DNA of 64,000 nt from M3007 sp044350425 (lineage in GTDB: Bacteria; Bacteroidota; Bacteroidia; Chitinophagales; Saprospiraceae): the NCBI GenBank assembly GCA_044350425.1, contig JBILHS010000014.1, positions 4,844-68,843 of the forward strand, written 5' to 3'. The notes beneath the pieces were generated by a model. That model worked only from the letters and a program-made list of their open reading frames with translations. It was not told where the DNA came from and searched no databases. The position numbers were made by a program, and so were the translations under genes. Positions 7,614-15,826 of this stretch are shown here, piece after piece; positions within the stretch are counted from its first letter, which is position 1, and each line of letters starts with the position of its first letter.

Positions 7614-9908
7614 CTAACTCCGTACCACCATCAACTTCCCACTCTGCATCCATCCATTGTTCAGGATCCGGATGGTGTAAAAGCCCGCTGGCAGATCATG
7701 GACCAGTACCACATTTGCTCCGGCCACAGGCTTTTCAATCTTGCGTACCGCCAGTCCCTCTGAATTGTAGATCGTAACGGATTGTACCTCAAAAGGCAGT
7801 TCCAAGGTAAACTGGTCTACGGCCGGATTGGGAAAATATTGGGCTTGCATCACGGGGCCGGGCTGCTGTTGCGGGTCGTTTTCAAAACGGATCTCCGATT
7901 TCCCTTCACAGGTTTGAATGCTGCTGTACTCTGTGATCAGCCGGACGAGCAGGTTGTTGAGCGGCTCTACTTTATATTCGTCGGTGGTAGGTTCCAGGTG
8001 TTTTCCGCCCACACCGGAATGGTCGGTGAGGAACACGTAACTGCCATTGGTGGCCAGTCCGAAAAACTTCATCAGAAACTCGGTATCTTTCTGAATGCCA
8101 CTGGCGGCGATGGGCACGATCCGGATGCCCAGACGGGCCGCTTCGCGGATGCTTTTTTGAAGACTCGCAATGACCTCTGGCGACTGGTGTGGGCTGGCAT
8201 CCAGCACCAGAAAGCAAATACGCGCCACCGCATTTTCACTCCAATGCTGCTTAAAAATTGCATCTTCCAGAGCACTGTGCACCGCTTCCGGATAATCACC
8301 GCCACCGCCGGCAAATTGATTCTGAATGAACCCCACCGTCTGGAGCATGTCAGCAGAAAGCGGGCTGGTCCGGGTCAGGTACTCGTCGCCGTGGTCGCGG
8401 TAAAACACCGTGCCCATGCGATAGGCCAATTCCGGATTGCGGCTTTTAGCCCTTCCGATCACGTCAAGCAATTCTGTTTTCAGGTATTCGATCTCATCGC
8501 CCATGCTGCCGGTGGCGTCCACGGCCCAGAGGATGTCCACGTTTTTGGGGGCCTTACATTCTGCATTGACTTTTAAAAGATTGTATCCTGCTGCGGCAGG
8601 ATTCAGGGCCTTGATCTCGTATTTTTTTTCATTCACCCAGATTTCGGCATGGAGCTTAGCAGTCTCCTTTTCAGCAGTGAAAAGCGCGGCCCAGAGTTCG
8701 GCTTTGCCGGTATTGTCGGTGCGGGCTTCCCAGATAATTTTGTCCGCCGTTTTTAGCTTTACTACCGCATCCGCGACCGGAAAATCGTTTTCATTGGTCA
8801 GCATTACGGTGTAGCGCTGGCGGGGGAAGAAGCCGTACATCTTCTGATATGCGTCGGTTTCGCCATCTGCCAGAAGATCTACCCAGTGACGGTCCCAGTT
8901 TTGCAGGTCGTTCCATTCGCCTGCGGTGAGCAGACCGGCCCGGGGAGCTGGTTGGGCTGGTGTTCCCGGGGAAGACACTTCTTCTTCCACAATAATTTCA
9001 TCTTCTGAATATCCTTTAGTATCATAGGAACATTTCATCTGCTTATCAAAATCTGATTCTTTTACTGGCGAGGTAGATTCCTTTTTAACACCAAATAGAT
9101 TTAGTGCACCTTTAATCAGATTAGATTTAGGGGGTTCTGGCGGAGCAGGATCTTTTAATACGGGAGATGATTTTTTATACGCTTCATCCGTTTTAGGCGA
9201 TGGGGGCCGAGTGAATTCCGCTTTTCTTAGAGCAACCTCAGGCGATTTAGCCATGCCTGCGGCTTTTTCGGATCTCTTTGCCGCAGCCGGGCCCAAACCA
9301 TTTGTAATGACCTTTAATGCCTCTGCATCCTGCACCGGAGGTACTCCACCCGAAACCCGAATACCGTCTATATAGGTGTCGGTACCATTGGCGCGCGCGC
9401 CTTTGACATTCACTTCTCCCCCATCAACGGAGGAGGCACCTACTGTAGTCGCTTCAATCGTCTTCACATTGCGTTTAGGCAACGCTTTGATCTGGTCTTC
9501 TGTAAGCGTTTGTCCGCTGGAGGTATTATCCTGTTCAATTAAAGGCACTTTATAATCTGAGATCAGGACTTCGTTCAACTGAGAACCTGATGAAAGTACC
9601 ACATTCTGAATCGTCGTTTCTCGGGCCAAAACCTTCACACCTGAGATCCGTTCAGGCTTAAAACCGGTATAGGAATACTCCACATCGTAAGTACCCGGTT
9701 CCAGTTCAATCCGGTAATCCCCGTTATAATCTGTGATGGTACCCCGCACAAATGCTGAGTCCCGCATTACTTTAACGGTGGCGCTGATCAGGGCCTCGTG
9801 GCCATCAGTAACGTTTCCCGTTAAAACAGTGGAAACAGTGGGTGCAACAGGAGCAAAAAAGGAGGCTATAAAAAGCCAAAGCGAGGAGAGGAAAAGTGTG
9901 ACCTTCAT
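7614..9908 (-). CDS. Secreted VWA-domain protein with TonB-plug-like N-terminus and T9SS tail
   Basis: The 764-residue protein begins with a signal peptide. Next comes a carboxypeptidase-regulatory-like domain (residues ~28-110: 'LTGNVTDGHEALISATVKV', 'YTGFKPERISGVKV'). A stretch normally found in the plug of TonB-dependent receptors follows ('ALPKRNVKTIEATTVG', 'VNVKGARANGTDTYIDGIRV'). After a Pro/Lys-rich linker, residues ~460-660 form a hemicentin-like VWA domain with the MIDAS-type motif 'DATGSMGDEI'. The last ~80 residues are a T9SS sorting domain ('YFPNPAVDQFTLEL'). There is no beta-barrel, so this is not a transporter. VWA domains bind ligands or proteins through a metal; this one is probably exposed on the cell surface. 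Its role is unknown. Confidence 0.85.
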   Translation of the reverse strand: MKVTLFLSSLWLFIASFFAPVAPTVSTVLTGNVTDGHEALISATVKVMRDSAFVRGTITDYNGDYRIELEPGTYDVEYSYTGFKPERISGVKVLARETTIQNVVLSSGSQLNEVLISDYKVPLIEQDNTSSGQTLTEDQIKALPKRNVKTIEATTVGASSVDGGEVNVKGARANGTDTYIDGIRVSGGVPPVQDAEALKVITNGLGPAAAKRSEKAAGMAKSPEVALRKAEFTRPPSPKTDEAYKKSSPVLKDPAPPEPPKSNLIKGALNLFGVKKESTSPVKESDFDKQMKCSYDTKGYSEDEIIVEEEVSSPGTPAQPAPRAGLLTAGEWNDLQNWDRHWVDLLADGETDAYQKMYGFFPRQRYTVMLTNENDFPVADAVVKLKTADKIIWEARTDNTGKAELWAALFTAEKETAKLHAEIWVNEKKYEIKALNPAAAGYNLLKVNAECKAPKNVDILWAVDATGSMGDEIEYLKTELLDVIGRAKSRNPELAYRMGTVFYRDHGDEYLTRTSPLSADMLQTVGFIQNQFAGGGGDYPEAVHSALEDAIFKQHWSENAVARICFLVLDASPHQSPEVIASLQKSIREAARLGIRIVPIAASGIQKDTEFLMKFFGLATNGSYVFLTDHSGVGGKHLEPTTDEYKVEPLNNLLVRLITEYSSIQTCEGKSEIRFENDPQQQPGPVMQAQYFPNPAVDQFTLELPFEVQSVTIYNSEGLAVRKIEKPVAGANVVLVHDLPAGFYTIRILNNGWMQSGKLMVVRS

Positions 9909-10007
9909 ACGCGGAGATGTTTTTGGTTAAAAGTTTTAGGTAGAAAACTGATTTGGGGGAGGGATGCGGGATGCGGGGAAATTACACACGGAACTGGAGG
10001 TTTTTTA

Positions 10008-10155
10008 AATATCCAATATCCAACAAGGAATTTCCAATGTCCAAGTGGGCGCTGGGCTTAGTACCTCACGTTGACATTTTGACTTTTGAAAACAACAAAC
10101 ACCATGCTCAACGCCTATTTGGACATTGGACATTTCTTGTTGGATATTGGACATT
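10008..10155. repeat. Inverted repeat built of CCAATATCCAAC / GGACATTGGAC words
   Basis: Arms of ~37 bp at 10008-10044 and 10119-10155 match at about 34 positions and separate a ~74-bp centre. The right arm begins exactly at the stop codon of the minus-strand gene at 10155. The remainder of the 9909-10007 gap is G-rich leader DNA of the VWA gene without a clear signal. Confidence 0.8.
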
Positions 10156-10598
10156 CACTGCACGCCATGAAACCGCAACAAATGCCCGGGCTCCTGCTCA
10201 TTATAAACGCAAAGGATCAGCGTGTTGCGCTGGTTGGGGAAAAGAATTTTGATTGGATTGTGGGCGTAGCCACGGTCGGCGAACATCTGAAGCTGCGCCA
10301 GGCGGGGCTTTTTAAAAAGCTTAAGATCTGCTGCGGTTTCAGGCAGCGGGATATCGGAGTATCCTTCTTCTTCCAGAAATTGTTTCAGCATTTCATAGGC
10401 AAATGCCAGTCGGGAACCGGTAAAAGCAGTCCGGTATTCCCAGCCATCGCAGGTACCACCGAGATAGTTGCTTCCAGCCTCCGGGAATTGCACCCGCATA
10501 GGCGCATGAGGCTCCGAGGGTGGAGCCGCTTCAGGAGCGGTGGGAGTACTTTCCTCCTCCCATTCTTCCACAAAACCAAATTCGTCGTAGTGCAGCAA
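10155..10598 (-). CDS. Conserved-looking hypothetical protein, 147 aa
   Basis: A soluble acidic protein without signal peptide or membrane segment. It starts 'MLHYDEFGFVEEWEEE', has a Pro/Ala/Glu-rich linker around residues 15-35, and then a compact domain ('GWEYRTAFTGSRLAFAYEMLKQFLEEEGY', given here only as a landmark near residues 52-80). I do not recognise the family. Codon use resembles that of neighbouring genes and the opposite-strand ORF is weaker, so I take it as real. The stop codon touches the palindrome at 10008-10155. Confidence 0.6.
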   Translation of the reverse strand: MLHYDEFGFVEEWEEESTPTAPEAAPPSEPHAPMRVQFPEAGSNYLGGTCDGWEYRTAFTGSRLAFAYEMLKQFLEEEGYSDIPLPETAADLKLFKKPRLAQLQMFADRGYAHNPIKILFPNQRNTLILCVYNEQEPGHLLRFHGVQ

Positions 10599-10673
10599 GC
10601 TGGATCAAAATTTGGACAAAAGTAAGATGTTTTTCTGAAATTGTTTTTAAATGGGCGGAATTTAAAACAAAAT

Positions 10674-10840
10674 GGTTGGTTATTTGGGGATTTGGGGATT
10701 TGTTGAACCAGAGCCTGGCATCTGTTTTCTCAGGAAGACAAGACGAGAACCTAGCTTAACACCCGGAATATCCAAAACGAAAGGACGAATATAAAGCTTC
10801 GGCACCCCAAATCCCCCATTAACCCAATCCCCAATCAACC
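10674..10840. repeat. Loose inverted repeat with GGGGATTTGGGG words
   Basis: The left segment GGTTGGTTATTTGGGGATTT pairs imperfectly with AAATCCCCCATTAACC / CCCCAATCAACC at 10805-10840. The right arm ends at the stop codon of the TPR gene. Between them lies ~100 bp with no ORF. Confidence 0.55.
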
Positions 10841-11878
10841 CTATTTCTTCTCCAGTCGCGCCTTCGCTTCCTGCGCCTCCTGGTATTCGGGCGACATTCC
10901 GCTGGCCTGTTTGTAATCTGCCAATGCGGCATCCAGGTTGCCCAGTTTTTCGGAGGCAACTCCCCGGTATAGATAAGCTTTTACAAAGATGGGATCGACC
11001 TTGGTGGCGATGTCAAAATTGCTGTATGCCTTTGAAAACGAATCCAGTTCGAGGTAGATCATCCCCATGTCAAAGTATGCTTCTGCATAGTCCGGGTCGC
11101 GTAATACGAGGTCCTGGTAAATTTTAAACGCCTGATCGAATTGGCCACGGCGCTTAAAAAAGGCGGCTTTAAATTCCTGTGCTTCAAGGTAGGTGGAGTC
11201 TACACGCAGTGCATTGTCAAAAAATTGCACGGCCACCGAATTGTCCCGGAGGCTATAGATGCGCCCCAGAAAAAACCAGGCATCGGCATTGTCCGCATCA
11301 ATTTTTACAGACCGCTGGAGGGAAGCTACAGCATTCGTGGTGTCTCCCTTGTCGAGCGCCACCCGGCCTGCCATATAAAATGCTTCTGCGTTTTGGGGGT
11401 CGCGTTGGAGCACTTTATCCAGCGTGGCCAGCGCGTCATTGTGTTTTCGGACGATCAGTTGAAACTCACTCAGTTTCAACAAAGTGGGAATACGATCGGG
11501 GAAACGTTGGGCGGCAAGTTTGAGCACCTCGATCGCGCGCCTGGAGTCGTTGGGTCGGGCATAGTCGAGCAGCACATCCGCCAGCAGGTGGTAATACACC
11601 GGCTGCATGGAGTCTTGCCTCATGGCATGTTCCAGATCGGCCATGGCCTCGTCGTACGCATCCAGTTTATAGTAGGTAGTAGCCCGAAGGTAGAGCAGCG
11701 TGTCGTTGTTGGGATCCTTTTTCAACATCTCCGTGAGTTGAGTCAATTGCGGATCCGCCTGAAGTTCTTGTGCTGTTTGAGAAACCGGAGCTGATTTCTT
11801 TTTGGGCAGGAAATACCATATGGCCAAAGCTAGGAGGGCCACTGCTGCGATTGAGAAAATGATTTTGCGATTCATCAT
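10841..11878 (-). CDS. Membrane-anchored TPR-repeat protein
   Basis: The 345-residue protein has an N-terminal signal-anchor (~residues 5-24, 'IIFSIAAVALLALAIWYFL') followed by basic residues and then about eight tetratricopeptide repeats across residues 40-340. Typical TPR signatures include 'AEAFYMAGRVALDKGD' and 'AEAYFDMGMIYLELDSF'. TPRs are protein-interaction scaffolds; here the array would face the periplasm. No catalytic domain is present and the neighbours do not suggest a partner. Confidence 0.85.
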   Translation of the reverse strand: MMNRKIIFSIAAVALLALAIWYFLPKKKSAPVSQTAQELQADPQLTQLTEMLKKDPNNDTLLYLRATTYYKLDAYDEAMADLEHAMRQDSMQPVYYHLLADVLLDYARPNDSRRAIEVLKLAAQRFPDRIPTLLKLSEFQLIVRKHNDALATLDKVLQRDPQNAEAFYMAGRVALDKGDTTNAVASLQRSVKIDADNADAWFFLGRIYSLRDNSVAVQFFDNALRVDSTYLEAQEFKAAFFKRRGQFDQAFKIYQDLVLRDPDYAEAYFDMGMIYLELDSFSKAYSNFDIATKVDPIFVKAYLYRGVASEKLGNLDAALADYKQASGMSPEYQEAQEAKARLEKK

Positions 11879-12001
11879 GTCAGAGAAGTGAAAGGCAAAA
11901 TTAGGCGCTTTCTATGGAATGGCGTTTGGATTTAGCAGGTAATACCAAAATAGGGCGGAAAGGGTGGTTTGAGTGTGTAAGCGATTACGGAACAAAGGCA
12001 C

Positions 12002-12298
12002 TCAAAAGTCAACTCTTATAACCTTGGGGTCTTCCTGAATCATATAAAATCCGGAGTTGATCTTATACGATTGAATGCCCAATTTGAGCAATATAACAGA
12101 AGGCAACTCGAAATTCTCAGACATTTCAAAGTGGCCGTTTCCAAAATAACGTTGAATTAGCTTGACAGGCAATTGTCGTTTAATAAAAGAAACACGCAGC
12201 TTGCTATCGGGCATAAGCCGAAAATAAGCTTTACAGAAAGGACAAGCGATTTCCCCGGTGGAATAACCATTCCCCGATTTTTGCGTCGTAGTGTACAT
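12002..12298 (-). CDS. Small hypothetical protein, 98 aa, CPFC motif
   Basis: A short soluble protein with one CxxC pair ('GEIACPFCKAYFRL') near residue 18, resembling half of a zinc-ribbon, followed by a basic segment and a hydrophobic C-terminal half. There is no signal peptide. The family is not recognised. It sits alone between the TPR gene and a MITE-like element, so it could be a recently acquired or degenerating gene. Confidence 0.5.
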   Translation of the reverse strand: MYTTTQKSGNGYSTGEIACPFCKAYFRLMPDSKLRVSFIKRQLPVKLIQRYFGNGHFEMSENFELPSVILLKLGIQSYKINSGFYMIQEDPKVIRVDF

Positions 12299-12364
12299 GA
12301 AGGCGGGTATTGAAAAATTTACGCAACTGTTCGGTGAAAAAACGGATATTTACAGACCCCTGGC

Positions 12365-12529
12365 CTAGTGCCGCGCCCGGCTATTAAGGTGTGAAGTGGG
12401 GAGGCAAATTTTTTCTTTATCAAGGCGTGAGAAGGGCGCAATGCGGGATATTTTAACCGACGAACAACGCAGAGAAAGGAAAAATTAGACCGCCATATTC
12501 ACACCTTAATGGCCGGACGCGGCACTAGT
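12365..12529. mobile_element. MITE-like element, 165 bp, 31-bp terminal inverted repeats
   Basis: The ends are CTAGTGCCGCGCCCGG.. and ..CCGGACGCGGCACTAG. The 31-bp arms have about two mismatches. Sub-terminal segments (GGCAAATTTTTTC / GGAAAAATTAGACC) also pair, so the whole unit can fold. There is no coding capacity. CTAG at both outer ends may be the target site. The parent transposase is not in the window. Confidence 0.75.
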
Positions 12530-12579
12530 CTTTTTCCAAAAAAAATTTACCGTATTTACTCAAGCGCTGAAATAAGGCA

Positions 12580-13413
12580 TCAAACCTTCCGAAAAACCAG
12601 CATCGGCACTTTGGTAACAAATGAATAGGCCTCTGCTCGGTTGGCACTGAACAACTTGGCATACCAGGTCTGGTTGGTATGGGTAAAGAACGCCGCGATA
12701 CCCGGCTTTTCTTTTTTAACTACCACCTCAAACTGGGCAGCAAAAGTGGCATCCAGGTCCATCTGTCGGAGTATTACCTGATCCAGGGCCTTATATTTCT
12801 TTCGCCACATCGCCTGCATTGACGCTGCCTCTGCCAGGATCGATGCATTGTAAAAGAAGTGCGCCAGGTCAATTTTTGCGCTGGTAGCCTGGGCAAAATC
12901 TGAAACCTTCGGCATTTCCCGATCCATATTTTCCAGGTCTGAAGCGTACATTATTTTTTTGAGGGCACGCGTGCGGTAAGTATGCGGCACCACCAATACA
13001 GGAATGGATGAATGCACAATAATCCTGCTGGTATGAGTACCAATCAGTTTTAAAACCTGTCCGGCACCGCGGGTACTGATACAAATATAATCTGCCTGCT
13101 CGCGTTGCGCCTGCTCCAGAATCGCCTTTTCAGGACTCAGGTCTTCCACTACGACACAACGGTAATTGCCCGGTCCTGTCTTTATGGATCGATGCGTAGC
13201 AGCCACAAAACGCTCCAGACTTTTTAACTGATCCTGCACTTGTTCGCGCAAAGCATCTTCGATGTGCGCCCGGTGAATGGTCGTTGGGATCATCGCCTGA
13301 AAGCAATGAAAAAAGACCAGTTCGAATTTGCCCTGACTGGCCAATTGAAAAGCAAAGCGCAATGCAGCTTTGGAACTGGTGGATAGATCGGTGGTGACGA
13401 GTATTTTTTTCAT
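12580..13413 (-). CDS. Universal stress protein, tandem UspA domains
   Basis: The 277-residue protein contains two Usp folds, residues ~1-148 and ~150-277. The first shows the classic start 'MKKILVTTDLSTSSKAAL' and the nucleotide-loop pattern 'GAGQVLKLIGTHTSRIIVHSSIPVLVV'. In the second the loop is degenerate. Tandem Usp proteins are common in Bacteroidota and respond to stress or oxygen limitation. A TAAGTTTG box (minus strand, 13439-13446) lies upstream as a possible -7 element. The divergent gene starts at 13654. Confidence 0.9.
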   Translation of the reverse strand: MKKILVTTDLSTSSKAALRFAFQLASQGKFELVFFHCFQAMIPTTIHRAHIEDALREQVQDQLKSLERFVAATHRSIKTGPGNYRCVVVEDLSPEKAILEQAQREQADYICISTRGAGQVLKLIGTHTSRIIVHSSIPVLVVPHTYRTRALKKIMYASDLENMDREMPKVSDFAQATSAKIDLAHFFYNASILAEAASMQAMWRKKYKALDQVILRQMDLDATFAAQFEVVVKKEKPGIAAFFTHTNQTWYAKLFSANRAEAYSFVTKVPMLVFRKV

Positions 13414-13489
13414 GCTTTTAGTAGTGAAAATGACTGCACAAACTTAAGCAATCTCGGCAACCTGCCTCGATGACCATCGTCATTTGTTT

Positions 13490-13552
13490 CAATGATTTTT
13501 AGTGCACGGAAAGTGCACGGGATAGTTGGCTTTTAACTAATAAAAATCATTG
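13490..13552. promoter_or_regulatory. Inverted repeat and GTGCAC direct repeat in the divergent usp/chbG-like intergenic region
   Basis: CAATGATTTTTA (13490-13501) and TAAAAATCATTG (13541-13552) are perfect 12-bp arms. Inside them GTGCAC occurs twice in the same orientation (13502-13507 and 13513-13518), itself a small palindrome. The location between divergent genes suggests an operator; the regulator is unknown. Confidence 0.45.
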
Positions 13553-13571
13553 AATGTATTGACCAACCGCA

Positions 13572-13602
13572 TTTACACATTTTAATATCCGCAATACTTT
13601 TG
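13572..13602 (+). promoter_or_regulatory. Bacteroidota-type promoter for the ChbG-like gene
   Basis: TTTA at 13572-13575, a 19-nt spacer and TACTTTTG at 13595-13602 match the TTTG-N19-TAnnTTTG consensus except for one base of the upstream box. It lies ~50 bp before the ATG at 13654. Confidence 0.55.
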
Positions 13603-13653
13603 TCCAGCTGAATCTTAAAACACTAAAATAAGTTCAATGTGAAAACACAAATC

Positions 13654-14676
13654 ATGAAATTCACAACCAATTGCTTGTTTAGTATTTTTCTCGTTAGTGC
13701 TTGCACTTCCGTTAAAAATACTTCATCTGTAACGGTTCCATATGATCAGGATAGATTTTTGATCATAACAGCAGATGATTTTGGAGCTTCGAAAAACATT
13801 AATGAGGGAATAGAATTGGCGGCAGATAAAAACGCAATTACCGCCATTTCTGCATTAACTAATTTTTCTGAATCTTTACCAGATCTGAAAAGAATATCTG
13901 AAAAACACCCTGATATTAGTATCGGAGCACATCTAAATATAACGACGGGGCGACCCATTCTTTGTGCTGAACAAATTCCTTCCTTGGTCAACGCCGAAGG
14001 TGATTTCTATACTATTAATGAATTATTATCCAGGACTGGAAACATCTCAACTGATGATCTCAGAAAAGAACTTAGAGCCCAGATAATTGCGCTCGAAAAT
14101 TACAATATCAGGCCTGATCATCTTTCAGATCAATATGGTATTTTGTCTCTCTACAACCCGTTTTTTGATATTATTCTGGAACTTGCAACAGAATTTAATG
14201 TCCCTGTGAGAAGTCCAATCACTGCCAGCTCAAAATACCCAGGCCTTTTCGCAAATTCTCCGGTTAATAAATTCAGGCGCCAAACTGCACTCCGGTTTAT
14301 TTTTTCACATCCTTTTAAAGCTATAGGTTTATTAAAATACACTCGAATTAATGAGATGGAAAAGCGGGCAAAAAAACTACATGATCTTGGAATTTTTCAT
14401 CCGGATCTCCAAATTATGTCTTTTTGGGGAGATCCAACAGCAGATAATTTTTTGTACCTTATGGAGCACCTGCCAGAAGGCACCTCTGAGATAGTGTTGC
14501 ACATTGGCACACAAACACGTCAGGAAAATTACCCCCGTGGCCTGGATCTCAGTTATTTCAGGAATAGAGAATATGAATTAATTACTGTTACGAGTGATTA
14601 TCTTCAGGGTTACATGGATTACCTAAATATCAAGACTATTGGCTACGCAGAGATATTTAAAAATAAGCATGAATAA
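13654..14676 (+). CDS. ChbG/YdjC-like deacetylase, predicted lipoprotein
   Basis: I start at the ATG at 13654 (a GTG lies at 13639) because it gives a lipoprotein signal peptide with lipobox 'LVSAC'. The mature protein has YdjC/ChbG family motifs: 'ITADDFGAS' (metal-binding Asp pair) and 'GAHLNITTG' (metal-binding His). The later family motifs are changed: 'HLSDQYG' where a His-rich motif is usual, and 'LHIGTQ' in place of the usual HPG. Known members deacetylate N-acetylated chito-oligosaccharides. Surface or periplasmic anchoring is unusual for the family. Base composition is more AT-rich than in flanking genes. Activity is uncertain given the motif changes. Confidence 0.75.
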   Translation: MKFTTNCLFSIFLVSACTSVKNTSSVTVPYDQDRFLIITADDFGASKNINEGIELAADKNAITAISALTNFSESLPDLKRISEKHPDISIGAHLNITTGRPILCAEQIPSLVNAEGDFYTINELLSRTGNISTDDLRKELRAQIIALENYNIRPDHLSDQYGILSLYNPFFDIILELATEFNVPVRSPITASSKYPGLFANSPVNKFRRQTALRFIFSHPFKAIGLLKYTRINEMEKRAKKLHDLGIFHPDLQIMSFWGDPTADNFLYLMEHLPEGTSEIVLHIGTQTRQENYPRGLDLSYFRNREYELITVTSDYLQGYMDYLNIKTIGYAEIFKNKHE

Positions 14677-14748
14677 TACATGCCTTGGGATGAATATAAT
14701 CCGTTGGGAGCCTGGGTATTACACTACGAAACCACCATAAACAGATAA

Positions 14749-14834
14749 TTGGAAACAAATGTAACAAATCTGGCAGAAGGCGCCTATTTTATAAACATTG
14801 AGACTGTTGATATTTTCAAAACTAAGAGCCTGTT
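14749..14834 (+). pseudogene. Remnant of a T9SS sorting domain interrupted by a MITE
   Basis: A short frame reads 'ETNVTNLAEGAYFINIET' then 'FKTKSLF', the typical last strands of a T9SS C-terminal sorting domain. No full gene is found upstream, and the frame runs directly into the terminal repeat of the element at 14826. I read it as the tail of a lost T9SS cargo gene. Confidence 0.4.
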
Positions 14835-14994
14835 CGGGAATTGGATTTTTGCCTGCAACCGACAAATTTCATTCCAACCAGCGTTATCCCGTTTCAAACG
14901 AGACGCCGGATCGTCCGCATACGACTGCAAATTTTGCCTTGTTTGAAATAAAATTTGCTCGCTTTCGGATCAAAACCAATTCCCGAACAGGCTC
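14826..14994. mobile_element. MITE-like element, 169 bp, GAGCCTGTTCGGGAATTGG termini
   Basis: Perfect terminal inverted repeats GAGCCTGTTCGGGAATTGG / CCAATTCCCGAACAGGCTC are flanked by TAA at 14823-14825 and 14995-14997, which fits a 3-bp target duplication of TNA type as used by some IS5-family groups. There is no coding potential. It ends 40 bp before the APS-kinase-like gene and could supply or disturb its leader. Confidence 0.8.
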
Positions 14995-15034
14995 TAAAAA
15001 GTCGATCGTTTCACAATAATCAACTCATATTCTT

Positions 15035-15826
15035 ATGGCTATACGAATTTTAGTAATGGGGTTACCAGGTGCTGGCAAAACCTATCTTGCAGAACAATTG
15101 GTTGAACAAATACAAGTGTCCGGTAAAACCGTAAATTGGTTCAATGCCGACAAAATTCGGGAAGCCTACAACGATTGGGATTTCAGCCATGAAGGTCGCC
15201 TAAGACAGAGCCACCGTATGCGGGAATTATCAGACGCCGCTCAAACGGACTATGTAATATGTGACTTTGTTGCTCCTCTGACACAAATGCGTGAGATATT
15301 TCAGGCTGATTGGACGATCTGGCTGGACACCATTGAATTTAGTGCATTTGAGGACACCAATAAAGCATTTGTGGTCCCGGAGGTCTATGATTTTAGGATC
15401 ACAGAACAAGACGCGGAGAAATGGTCGAAATTTATTGCCCCTCATATTTTGAATAATGTACGGAGACCCGTATTCAACTGGCAGAAAGAAACCGTGCAAT
15501 TATTAGGCCGATGGCAACCCTGGCATTCTGGTCACAGAGCTTTGTTTGAACGGGCATTGGCTAAAACAGGTCAGGTATGCATCATGATAAGAGACTGTCA
15601 GGGATGGATGTATTCAAATCCATTTTCCATTGAACAGGTAAAAGGATACATAAATAAAGATTTATCTCCTTTGTATCAGGGCATGTATGAAATAATGATT
15701 GTTCCCAATATTGTAAACATTACGTACGGCAGGGAGGTCGGATATACCATAGAGCAAGAATCCTTTGACACGTCCGTAGAGCGCGTCAGCGGTACCCAGA
15801 TCAGAAAGGAGATGGGATTGACTTAA
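15035..15826 (+). CDS. APS-kinase-like / cytidylyltransferase-fold fusion protein
   Basis: Residues 1-160 form a P-loop kinase like CysC: Walker A 'GLPGAGKT' at 9-16, 'NADKIREAYNDWDFS' and 'RLRQSHRM', which match the APS-kinase pattern. Residues ~165-263 form a nucleotidyltransferase of the HxGH class: 'GRWQPWHSGHRALFERAL' and the terminal 'VSGTQIRKEM' (an ISSTxIR-type motif). APS kinase makes PAPS, the sulfate donor; the fused transferase domain has an unknown substrate and is not an ATP sulfurylase of either standard type. The gene ends 26 bp inside the convergent sulfotransferase gene, which would use PAPS. No cysD/cysN or sat gene is seen in the window. Confidence 0.75.
   Translation: MAIRILVMGLPGAGKTYLAEQLVEQIQVSGKTVNWFNADKIREAYNDWDFSHEGRLRQSHRMRELSDAAQTDYVICDFVAPLTQMREIFQADWTIWLDTIEFSAFEDTNKAFVVPEVYDFRITEQDAEKWSKFIAPHILNNVRRPVFNWQKETVQLLGRWQPWHSGHRALFERALAKTGQVCIMIRDCQGWMYSNPFSIEQVKGYINKDLSPLYQGMYEIMIVPNIVNITYGREVGYTIEQESFDTSVERVSGTQIRKEMGLT

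Noticed and set aside
15035..15826. Assignment as ATP sulfurylase/APS kinase (PAPS synthase)
   Set aside because: The C-terminal domain lacks ATP-sulfurylase motifs and has cytidylyltransferase-type HxGH and SGTxIR motifs instead.
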